This document shows, one piece after another, positions 55,525 to 62,068 of a stretch of DNA of 64,000 nt. Within the stretch, counting starts at the first letter, position 1; each line of letters begins with the position of its first letter. The notes beneath the pieces are model-generated. The model was not told the origin of the DNA and did no database searches. It saw only the letters and a program-made list of their open reading frames with translations. The position numbers were made by a program, and so were the translations under genes. The DNA is from Acidobacterium sp. (lineage in GTDB: Bacteria; Acidobacteriota; Vicinamibacteria; Vicinamibacterales; UBA2999): assembly GCA_002737365.1 (NCBI GenBank), contig NSIL01000001.1:1-64000 (forward strand). Reading direction: 5' to 3'.

Positions 55525-56645
55525 GCAAGCGCGACTACTACGAGATTCTGGAAGTCACGCAGACCTCGACTGAACAGGAGATCAAGAGCTCCTACCGACG
55601 CCTCGCGCTCAAGCACCATCCCGATCGCAACCAGGGCGACAAGACTGCCGAGGAGAAGTTCAAGGAAGCGGCCGAGGCCTACGCCATCCTGAGCGATGGC
55701 GAAAAGCGCGCTCGCTACGATCGCTTCGGTCACCAGGGCGTGGGCGGCGGATCACAGGGCTTCGACCCGTCGCAGTTCACCGGCTTCGAAGATATCTTCG
55801 GCGGCCTCGGCGACATCTTTGGCTTCGGCGGCTCACGCCGAGGCGGACCGCAGCGCGGCTCAGACCTGCGTTACGACCTCGAGATCAAGTTCGAGCAGGC
55901 TGCCAAGGGCACCGAGACCCACATCCAGATTCCTCGGCAAGAGACCTGCGACGGTTGCAAGGGCTCCGGCGCGGCGGCCGGTACCTCGCCCACCACCTGC
56001 CCAGGCTGTAACGGCGCCGGCCAGATTCGCTTCCAGCAGGGCTTCTTCACCATGGCCCGCACCTGCGGCCAGTGCCGGGGCGCCGGCAAAGTGATCGCGA
56101 AGCCCTGCCAGACTTGCCGCGGCGCGGGTACCGTTGCACAGACTCGCAAGCTCACGGTGAAGATCCCCGCTGGCATCGCCACCGGCCAACGCCTGCGCCT
56201 CACCGGCGAAGGCGAGTCGGGCATCAAGGGCGGCCCCACCGGCGATCTCTATGTCGTGATCTTCGTGCAGGAACACGAGTTCTTCCAGCGAGACGGCAAC
56301 GACCTGCACTGCTCGGTCCCGCTGGCCTTGACCACCCTCGCACTTGGCGGCGAGCTCAAGGTGCCCGGTCTCGACGGCGACGAGACGGTCAAAGTCCCTG
56401 AGAGCACGCAGACCGGCACCACCTTCCGCCTGCGTGGCAAGGGCATGCCCGACGTGTCGGGCCGCGGCCGCGGTGACATCCTGGTGACCGTGCAAGCGGT
56501 GACGCCGAAGAAGCTGACCAAGGATCAGAAGAAACTGCTGGAACAACTGGCGGCTACCCTGCCTGAACAGAAGGTCAAGCCGCATGGACGCGAAGATGAC
56601 GAGGGGCGCGGCATCTTCGGCAAGGTGAAGGACATCTTTGGCTAG
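55521..56645 (+). CDS. dnaJ: Chaperone DnaJ
   Basis: This 374-aa protein, GTG start, contains the J domain with the HPD triad (LKHHPDRNQGD near residue 33), a short Gly/Phe region (FDPSQFTGFEDIFGGLGDIFGFGG) and four zinc-finger CxxCxGxG repeats at about 135-200 (CDGCKGSG, CPGCNGAG, CGQCRGAG, CQTCRGAG). The C-terminal substrate domains contain FVQEHEFFQRDGNDLHCSVPL. It stimulates DnaK ATPase. The stop overlaps the prmA start by 8 bases. Confidence 0.95.
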   Translation: MSKRDYYEILEVTQTSTEQEIKSSYRRLALKHHPDRNQGDKTAEEKFKEAAEAYAILSDGEKRARYDRFGHQGVGGGSQGFDPSQFTGFEDIFGGLGDIFGFGGSRRGGPQRGSDLRYDLEIKFEQAAKGTETHIQIPRQETCDGCKGSGAAAGTSPTTCPGCNGAGQIRFQQGFFTMARTCGQCRGAGKVIAKPCQTCRGAGTVAQTRKLTVKIPAGIATGQRLRLTGEGESGIKGGPTGDLYVVIFVQEHEFFQRDGNDLHCSVPLALTTLALGGELKVPGLDGDETVKVPESTQTGTTFRLRGKGMPDVSGRGRGDILVTVQAVTPKKLTKDQKKLLEQLAATLPEQKVKPHGREDDEGRGIFGKVKDIFG

Positions 56646-57537
56646 CCGTACCTGGCCGGCGCTGATTCTGCGCGCCAGCGTGGTTGACGACACCGAAGAC
56701 CTCGTCTCTTTGGTGTTGGCCGATTTCTCGCCGGTCGCGGTTCACGATCTCGCCGAACGGCCGCTGCCACCGGGCGGCTTGTGGGATCCCACCTACCCGC
56801 CGATTCCGGATCCACCACCAACTCCCCTGCACTGGAACATCTGCTTCAACGACGCGGACGAGCGCGCACAGGCGGCCGACGCCATTCGCGCCGCCCTGCC
56901 AGACCTATCAATCGAACCGCTCGATCTCCCTGATGAAGACTGGGCGGCCCGTTCGCAGGCGTCCCTGACCATGGTCCATGCCGGCCGCTTCATCATCGCG
57001 CCGCCCTGGGACATGCCGGCGGATGACGTGGATGCGACGGTGATCGTGATCGAACCGTCCATGGGCTTTGGCACCGGCCATCACGCCACCACGCGGCTGT
57101 GCCTGCGACTGCTGTCGGACCTCGATGTCTCGGATCTGTCGGTGTTGGATCTCGGAACGGGTTCTGGCGTGCTGACCATGGCGGCCGCGCTCAGCGGTGC
57201 CCGACGGGTGCTCGGCATCGATGTGGACGTCGACGCGATTCAGTCGGCCGAGACGAGCGCGCGAATGAACACCCTGCCCGATACCATCGAGTTCCAGGTC
57301 TCAGACTTCCGGTCCGCTCCTCCAGCGCCCGCGGAGGTCGTGCTCGCCAACCTGACTGGCGGTATCCTGACCTCAAGCGGGCCGCAGATTGCTGCCCTCG
57401 TCAAGCCCGGCGGGCAAATGATCCTGAGCGGCTTCGATCACACCGAAGTTGACGGCGTGCTCGCTGCCTTCCCGGGCTTCACAGCGCTCCAGCGTCTCAC
57501 CGAAGACAACTGGATCGCGCTGCACCTGAGCCACTGA
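56638..57537 (+). CDS. prmA: Ribosomal protein L11 methyltransferase
   Basis: This 299-aa protein starts at a TTG overlapping dnaJ by 8 bases. The N-terminal 110 residues form a small L11-recognition domain (LWDPTYPPIPDPPPTPLHW is a long, Pro-rich loop). The methyltransferase core has MGFGTGHHATTRLCLRLL near 140, DLGTGSGVLTMAAALSGARRVLGIDVD near 170 and VVLANLTGGIL near 235, with PrmA's N(L/I)xxxxL motif. It methylates L11 with S-adenosylmethionine. The dnaJ-prmA order is common in many phyla. Confidence 0.92.
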   Translation: MASRTWPALILRASVVDDTEDLVSLVLADFSPVAVHDLAERPLPPGGLWDPTYPPIPDPPPTPLHWNICFNDADERAQAADAIRAALPDLSIEPLDLPDEDWAARSQASLTMVHAGRFIIAPPWDMPADDVDATVIVIEPSMGFGTGHHATTRLCLRLLSDLDVSDLSVLDLGTGSGVLTMAAALSGARRVLGIDVDVDAIQSAETSARMNTLPDTIEFQVSDFRSAPPAPAEVVLANLTGGILTSSGPQIAALVKPGGQMILSGFDHTEVDGVLAAFPGFTALQRLTEDNWIALHLSH

Positions 57538-57540
57538 TAA

Positions 57541-57714
57541 GAAGTCAGGGAATAACCGTATTTCACCCGTATTTAACGCCTTTCACTCGGCCCCTGTTTC
57601 TCCATTATTTACCTATATTTACAAGGTAAATAGCCTATTATCGGGTGGCATCCGATTTCACTCAGGCCTGCGACTTCTTGTTAGCCCTGTGTTAGCCCGA
57701 ACAGAGAGGACTCG
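57541..57714. other. AT-rich island with a 7-9-7 inverted repeat upstream of the integrase remnant
   Basis: This stretch is clearly AT-rich against the GC-rich background. TTTACCT (57608-57614) and AGGTAAA (57624-57630) flank a 9-base spacer, and CGTATTT occurs twice near 57560-57575. It resembles the attachment or promoter region that precedes a tyrosine integrase gene, and it shows a foreign base composition. No coding sequence is recognised within it. Confidence 0.55.
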
Positions 57715-57831
57715 ATGGCGGCTCGCCCCCTGACGAAGCTCACGGATAAAGCCGTCGCCAACCTCAAGCCGCGTCCGACGCGCTACCAAGCCTTTGACGA
57801 GGGCTGTCCGGCATCAACGGGCGCCTGGTAG
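57715..57831 (+). pseudogene. Tyrosine-recombinase (DUF4102 arm domain) N-terminal remnant
   Basis: The ATG at 57715, with AGAGGA 4 bases upstream, opens MAARPLTKLTDKAVANLKPR...RYQAFDEGCPASTGAW and stops after 38 residues. The LTDxAVxNLKPxxxRYxxxDxxxPG pattern is the arm-DNA-binding start of phage-type integrases of the DUF4102 family, normally about 400 aa. Only this end survives; the downstream DNA belongs to another truncated gene on the opposite strand. Confidence 0.7.
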
Positions 57832-57945
57832 AGCGCCACGGGAGCGCCCGGGGCCACGGGCGCCGGCGGTGCCGAGCGGCTGTGCCGCCAGGGCAGTCGA
57901 GGTCACCAAGGCCGCGGCAAGGGCAATCACAACGCGTTGTGTCAT
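57814..57945 (-). pseudogene. Truncated secreted-protein gene (signal peptide only)
   Basis: The ATG at 57945 opens a perfect export signal (MTQRVVIALAAALVTSTALAAQ) followed by about 20 Arg/Gly/Pro-rich residues (PLGTAGARGPGRSRGALPGAR) and a stop inside the integrase remnant. The mature part is lost, and a shift of frame would restore a more protein-like PAAPVAPGAPVALYQAP. The junction with the integrase end is at about 57812-57831. Confidence 0.5.
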
Positions 57946-57995
57946 ACCCCTTAATACGCCTGACCAGCGCAAAGGTTAACGCGGTCGGGGGGCTC

Positions 57996-59258
57996 TCACT
58001 GACAACCGGCTGCGGGCGTGCCCGACTGGCGTGCCAACTGGCAGGCCACAAACCGGACTCGTGCTGCCGGGAACCCCAACATCAACTCTTGGGCGGCGAA
58101 CTGTTCATGGCTGGAAAACGGGCTCTGAAGATCGTCGTACTTCGCACGCGCGATCAGGTCGAGCTGGGCCTTGATCTCCCCGCGCAGCCAGCCGTCGGGC
58201 CGGCCGGGCGTCACCTCAGCCGCTGCCGCGGCCGCCGTTTGCAGCAGCCCGTAGTACCTGGCCCGCAGCGCATCTTGCGCCATCAGTTTTCGCATGACGA
58301 CGTTCTCGTCGTGCCTGGTGTCGAGCGCAAAATCGGGCGAGGCAAACGCATTGTCCTCGTCCCAGGCGATAAACACATGCGAACCACCGCTGCGGCGGTA
58401 GAGATAGAAGTTGTTGGCCCCGGCGTAGCCCAGCAGCCCGTCGTGTTGGGCAACGAAGTTTTGCGCCGCCACATACCGCATGAACGCCTCGAGATCGAGG
58501 TGGGCCTTGATCGTGTCAGCAAACGCGTCCGGGGACGTCTCGGAAGCCAGTCGAGTCAGCGTCTCGACAGGTCCCCAGATGGCGTCATCTGCCCGGCCGT
58601 GCTTGTCTTTGATGTCAAAGCGGTCTTTGTAGGGCGCCAGTTTCGGCCCCAGGTAGTCGAATCGCCACGGTACGCCGGTCGTGTAGTTGAATTCGAACAG
58701 GTAGCCGGCGTCTTGCCCCGCATGGTCGACATGGCCGAAGAGGCGGCTCACCAGGAACTCGTCCACTTCTTCGATGATCACGTAGAGCCCCGCGTAGTCG
58801 CCGTTGACATAAAGGCGGGTGTGCGCCTCGCGTGGCGCCGGAACGTTGAGGCGGCTGTAAAAGCGCATGGCAACCGTCTCGCGCACGCCCGACGCGTCCT
58901 GCGTAAGGTTGTCGAGGACGAGGGCCTTAAGGCCAAGAAAGGTCTGGCCGGGCGTATACCGGTTCATGTCGACCAACAGGCCCGGCTTCGCACCACTGCG
59001 AGACCCGTGGCCGCGAGAACGCACGCCCACACGGGCCACGGTGTGGCCGTTCCAAGTCAGATCGGCCGGATAGTAAGTGTTGTCCCGAAAGGCCTTCTTC
59101 AGCGCCGCCCAGTCGCCCTCACCGAAGCGCAAGTCGACGCGTTGCAGCACCTCACCTCGGAAGAGGTCGGCATCTGTCAGCGCCGGGTCGCGGCCGGCAC
59201 AGGCCAGCGCGAACGCCGCGACCACGGCGAAACCGGCCGTCAATGTGAGGAATCGCAT
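57996..59258 (-). CDS. CotH kinase family lipoprotein
   Basis: This 420-aa protein starts at the ATG at 59258 with a lipobox (AFALAC) near residue 20; the longer frame to 59429 overlaps the amidohydrolase remnant. The CotH signature is GVRSRGHGSRSGAKPGLLVDM near 75 and LKALVLDNLTQDASGVRETVAMRFYSRLNVPAPREAHTRLYVNGDYAGLYVIIEEVD, with a C-terminal VFIAWDEDNAFA block near 290. CotH proteins are atypical kinases that phosphorylate spore-coat or cell-surface proteins; here it would act on the outside of the inner or outer membrane. The substrate is unknown. Confidence 0.85.
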   Translation of the reverse strand: MRFLTLTAGFAVVAAFALACAGRDPALTDADLFRGEVLQRVDLRFGEGDWAALKKAFRDNTYYPADLTWNGHTVARVGVRSRGHGSRSGAKPGLLVDMNRYTPGQTFLGLKALVLDNLTQDASGVRETVAMRFYSRLNVPAPREAHTRLYVNGDYAGLYVIIEEVDEFLVSRLFGHVDHAGQDAGYLFEFNYTTGVPWRFDYLGPKLAPYKDRFDIKDKHGRADDAIWGPVETLTRLASETSPDAFADTIKAHLDLEAFMRYVAAQNFVAQHDGLLGYAGANNFYLYRRSGGSHVFIAWDEDNAFASPDFALDTRHDENVVMRKLMAQDALRARYYGLLQTAAAAAAEVTPGRPDGWLRGEIKAQLDLIARAKYDDLQSPFSSHEQFAAQELMLGFPAARVRFVACQLARQSGTPAAGCQ

Positions 59259-59427
59259 GAGCTTGGCAAGTGGGCCGAATGGCGAAACGGTACCACGTAT
59301 GGCCACGCTGAACAATCTGAGTGGCGCGCCGGTCCACCGCTGACGACGCGGCGCAGCGAGCGCCAGCGCCCCTGATCGGCCAGGGCAGGATGGCCAACCC
59401 GTCGCGGCGGCCTGATCTATTCCGCGC

Positions 59428-59751
59428 ATGCGGCATACGATCGTGACTGCGTACGGGCTGATGGCGGCGGCAATTGTCGGTATGAAGGCCCAGACAGTTC
59501 AGATGGCGGCGGCCCAGGCAGACGGACCGGTTCTCTACGAGAATGCCCGGTTGATTCCCGGCGACGGCCGCGCCGCCCTCGACCGCGCCGCCGTGTTGGC
59601 CGACCATGGCCTGATCACCCGGGTTGGCGAGGTTGGCCGCATCGCCGTGCCGGCATCGGTACGGCGAATCGACCTGGGCGGCAAGACCATCATGCCGCCA
59701 CTGATCGACACGGACAATAAGCGATATCAGCGGCCTCTCGAGTCAACCTAA
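59428..59751 (+). pseudogene. Amidohydrolase N-terminal remnant, cut by the dispersed repeat
   Basis: The frame opens at 59428 (MRHTIVTAYGLMAAAIVG, an export signal) and carries an imidazolonepropionase-like N-terminal: GPVLYENARLIPGDGRAALDRAAVLADHGLITRVGE ... RIDLGGKTIMPPLID. The family would next read THxH, the first metal ligand pair; instead the frame enters repeat copy 2 as DTDNKRYQRPLEST and stops. The catalytic domain is missing, so it is not functional. Confidence 0.8.
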
Positions 59752-59765
59752 GGCCCGTTCTCAGA
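59713..59765. repeat. Dispersed repeat copy 2
   Basis: This copy begins GACAATAAGCGATATCAGCGG and ends CCCGTTCTCAGA. It shares 53 bases with copy 3 with only a few changes. It ends the amidohydrolase remnant on its left. Confidence 0.85.
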
Positions 59766-59880
59766 TGCGGCGCTGACCAGGCTGCTCCGCCAGGCGCACC
59801 ACTCGGGGCACATTCCGGGCCCGGTGGTGCCGCTCGGTCAGCCATCTTCTTGACACCCCGGCGTGACTCCTTGGCCGTGA
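59766..59880 (+). other. Unassigned stretch, possible C-terminal fragment
   Basis: Immediately after repeat copy 2 an open frame reads DAALTRLLRQAHHSGHIPGP and ends PLGQPSS before a stop near 59852. It may be the last residues of an unknown deleted gene. No family is recognised. Confidence 0.2.
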
Positions 59881-60087
59881 GTCGATACGCGAGCCTTCAA
59901 TCAAGCGACGCTGGACATCGGCCGTGCCGAAAACACGCTCGTGGTCGACGTGTATCAACGCTTCAAGGACCATCCCCAGTATTTCGACGACGAGGCGCAT
60001 TTCGGCGTGGAGGGGAACCGCGTGGCAGCCGAGCTGTTTGACGCCGAGCTGGCGAAGGTGATCGATCAGTTCTTGCGGACCCAGTAG
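59881..60087 (+). pseudogene. SGNH/GDSL hydrolase C-terminal remnant
   Basis: The frame, without any start codon, reads VDTRAFNQATLDIGRAENTLVVDVYQRFKDHP and then YFDDEAHFGVEGNRVAAELF, ending VIDQFLRTQ. The DxxHF segment with a following EGNxxxAE helix is the last block (catalytic Asp-His) of SGNH hydrolases. The N-terminal two thirds, with the GDS motif, are missing. It runs tail to tail with the methyltransferase gene, overlapping by 22 bases. Confidence 0.65.
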
Positions 60088-61412
60088 CGGCAGCTCTGAT
60101 AGCCGGGCGTCCACTCCTCCACCACGTCGATCACGCGTCCACCCGCGGCCGTCACGATCGACACCACCTCGGCGCGCGGGACGCAGTACATCTCCATGCG
60201 GCCGGCCATGAAGTCTCTTCTTCGCAGCCAATTGAGCAGCCGTGGCAGGTAATTGAGCAGCCGTGGCAGGTAGAAGCGGTCGCGGATCCCGACGATGGCG
60301 CGGTCGCGGGCGGTGCGGACGCGATCCAGGCCGCGGCGGTACTTCCAGTACGCGTCACGGACGCCGCTCGCCGCCATCGCCCGATAAGCGCGCGGATAGC
60401 GGGCGCGAAACGACAGCGGGTCCTGGGGAACGATCGGCGGCGGCCGTCTCGGCGCATCGAGGCCCTTGCCGACCATGACCGGCAGGCGCAGGGTTGGCGA
60501 TGCCCGCTCGCCGAACCAGCCCACATCCTCCTGGACGAGATCCAACTCCAACAGATACACGCCCTCGTCTGCCGGCGCGGTCACGATCAGCATCGCGCTC
60601 GCTCGTGCCCCCGGGTCCACGTCCCACGAGAACGAGCAGCGGCCATCGTCTCGCTGCACGACTTCCCCGTATTCGTCGAGCCAGTGATTCGCGACGTTGA
60701 TCTGGCACCGCCCGAGGGCATCGGGCAACGCCGGCCAGGGATGCGTGGAGCGGTTCTCAGCAGTGACCTCGATCGTGATTTGCTCGCCGGCCTTGACCGA
60801 CAGCGACGACACGCCGGCGGTCAAGGCGGCACGAAAGGCATCGTGCGGCAGACGGCCGCTGATGGGTGTTTGCTTGGCCTCGGCCGGCGGCACGTCGGTG
60901 GAGCGGTGGCTTGGCAGCTGAAACACGAGGAGGCCGCCAGGGACGAGCACCCTGACCAGCTCGGTGATATAGCGCGTGCTGTAGCGCGGCGCCATGTGCT
61001 GCAGCACCAGCGTCGAGTAGACGAAGTCGAACGAGGCATCGGCAAAGAGCGACAGGTCGGGCACGACATTCAGGTGATAGGTGCATCGATCGGGAAACTT
61101 GTTGTGCTGACGCGCGATGCGCAGCATGGGCTCCGAGATGTCGACGCCGTCGCACTGCGTGAAGTGCGCGGCCATGGCCTGCGTCAGCCGGCCGGCGCCG
61201 CAGCCGAAATCCAGCGCGCGGCGTCGCACCGCCGGCGCCGTGCCGGTCTCTTGCGCTCGCGCGAGGACGGCGTCGACCTCCAACGCGCCGCGACGGAAAA
61301 ACTCCGTCACGTCCCATCGGCCGCCGCGCTTGTCGGGGTCCGTGAGCACGGCCCAGAAGGGATCGCGACGGCCCAGTCGTCCCCAATGTCGCTTGAGCGT
61401 GCCAAACCGCAT
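60066..61412 (-). CDS. SAM-dependent methyltransferase with an added beta-sandwich domain
   Basis: This 448-aa protein. The N-terminal class I methyltransferase fold has RALDFGCGAGRLTQAMAAHFTQCDGVDIS near residue 65 and DFVYSTLVLQHMAPRYSTRYITELVRVL near 130. After about residue 200 comes a strand-rich module (ITIEVTAENRSTHPWP, FSWDVDPGARASAMLIVTAP, EGVYLLELDLVQEDVGWF), resembling the C-terminal domain of polysaccharide-binding ABC subunits (Wzt). It probably methylates a glycan or cell-envelope molecule. A 21-bp tandem duplication encodes LPRLLNYLPRLLN near residue 390. Confidence 0.8.
   Translation of the reverse strand: MRFGTLKRHWGRLGRRDPFWAVLTDPDKRGGRWDVTEFFRRGALEVDAVLARAQETGTAPAVRRRALDFGCGAGRLTQAMAAHFTQCDGVDISEPMLRIARQHNKFPDRCTYHLNVVPDLSLFADASFDFVYSTLVLQHMAPRYSTRYITELVRVLVPGGLLVFQLPSHRSTDVPPAEAKQTPISGRLPHDAFRAALTAGVSSLSVKAGEQITIEVTAENRSTHPWPALPDALGRCQINVANHWLDEYGEVVQRDDGRCSFSWDVDPGARASAMLIVTAPADEGVYLLELDLVQEDVGWFGERASPTLRLPVMVGKGLDAPRRPPPIVPQDPLSFRARYPRAYRAMAASGVRDAYWKYRRGLDRVRTARDRAIVGIRDRFYLPRLLNYLPRLLNWLRRRDFMAGRMEMYCVPRAEVVSIVTAAGGRVIDVVEEWTPGYQSCRYWVRKN
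60230..60271. repeat. 21-bp perfect tandem duplication inside the methyltransferase gene
   Basis: AATTGAGCAGCCGTGGCAGGT occurs twice in direct tandem. It adds seven residues in frame (YLPRLLN), so the gene stays open. Confidence 0.85.
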
Positions 61413-61442
61413 GAGCTGTACGAGAGGATACTATCGACGCGC

Positions 61443-61728
61443 GTGGATCTCTTCCTCTATCAGCTGAACATCTCGGGGCTCACGGTCTTGACGGCGCTGA
61501 TCGCGTGGTTCTTCCACGTGCTCCGGCGATCGATCCGCCGCGCTGAGATGCGCTGGTGGACCTATGGTTGGTACGCGAACGCGGCAGCGCTCGCGATCAC
61601 CAGCGTCTTCTGGGCCGTGCAACCGCCGGCCGGCATCCACGGGCTGGTGTTTGGCGTCTACCTGGCGCCCAAGGCCGTGTACGTCTGGCTGATGGTCAGG
61701 GGTGCCCTCGAGTTCCACGGGACAATAA
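61443..61728 (+). pseudogene. Membrane-sensor N-terminal fragment, cut by the dispersed repeat
   Basis: A GTG at 61443 opens VDLFLYQLNISGLTVLTALIAWFFHVLRRSIRRAEMRWWTYGWYANAAALAITSVFWAV, with at least two membrane helices and GLVFGVYLAPKAVYVWLMVRGALEF near residue 85. This looks like the start of a membrane-bound sensor protein (for example a GGDEF protein, as similar segments precede such domains). At 61721 the frame runs into repeat copy 3 and continues only as a meaningless tail. The cytoplasmic domain is missing. Family identity is inferred. Confidence 0.6.
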
Positions 61729-61773
61729 GCGATATCAGCGGCTGCCCGAGTCAACATCAGGCCCGTTCTCAGA
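61721..61773. repeat. Dispersed repeat copy 3
   Basis: Begins GACAATAAGCGATATCAGCGG and ends CCCGTTCTCAGA, matching copy 2 closely. It cuts off the sensor fragment on its left and its last bases provide the feoA stop codon on its right. Confidence 0.85.
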
Positions 61774-61999
61774 CCCAGAGGAGGGCGTCAGCCCGCCTGA
61801 TGCTCAGCGCATAGTTCCGCACCCGCAGTTCCATCGGGTCGCCCAGCGGTGCCTCCCGCTGCACGGTGACCCGCGTGCCGGGCACGAGGCCCATCTCCAG
61901 CAGACGCCTGACGACGGGGCGTTCACCATAGACACGGCAGACCACGGCGGTCGACCCGACCTGGACGCGGGCAAGCAATCGATGCGAACTGGGACTCAT
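61769..61999 (-). CDS. feoA: FeoA-family protein
   Basis: This protein has about 76 residues from the ATG at 61999 (MSPSSHRLLARVQVGSTAVV). The SH3-like fold and signature RRLLEMGLVPGTRVTVQREAPLGDPMELRVRNYALSIRRADA match FeoA. FeoA helps the FeoB ferrous-iron transporter. No feoB gene follows: immediately past the stop lies repeat copy 3, whose TCA (minus strand TGA) ends the frame. A 9-9-9 inverted repeat lies just upstream. Confidence 0.85.
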   Translation of the reverse strand: MSPSSHRLLARVQVGSTAVVCRVYGERPVVRRLLEMGLVPGTRVTVQREAPLGDPMELRVRNYALSIRRADALLWV

Positions 62000-62002
62000 G
62001 CG

Positions 62003-62029
62003 CAATTCTGAAAATCTGTCTCAGAATTG
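62003..62029 (-). promoter_or_regulatory. 9-9-9 perfect inverted repeat at the feoA start
   Basis: CAATTCTGA (62003-62011) and TCAGAATTG (62021-62029) are perfect inverse copies around AAATCTGTC. It ends 4 bases before the ATG at 61999 on the feoA strand, so a bound protein would block expression. The size fits a dimeric metal-responsive repressor (Fur or DtxR type), but the sequence is not their textbook box. Confidence 0.65.
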
Positions 62030-62068
62030 TGATGTTACCAAACAGATTGCCGCGAAACGCCACCGCGT

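Noticed and set aside
57882-59375. A 497-codon frame on the plus strand.
   Set aside because: It is antisense to the CotH kinase gene and has shadow composition.
60230-60271. The 21-bp tandem repeat as a possible CRISPR unit.
   Set aside because: There are only two adjacent copies with no spacers, and they lie within a gene.
60684-61442. Upstream extension of the sensor fragment.
   Set aside because: It is antisense to the methyltransferase gene. The membrane-sensor sequence starts only at the GTG at 61443.
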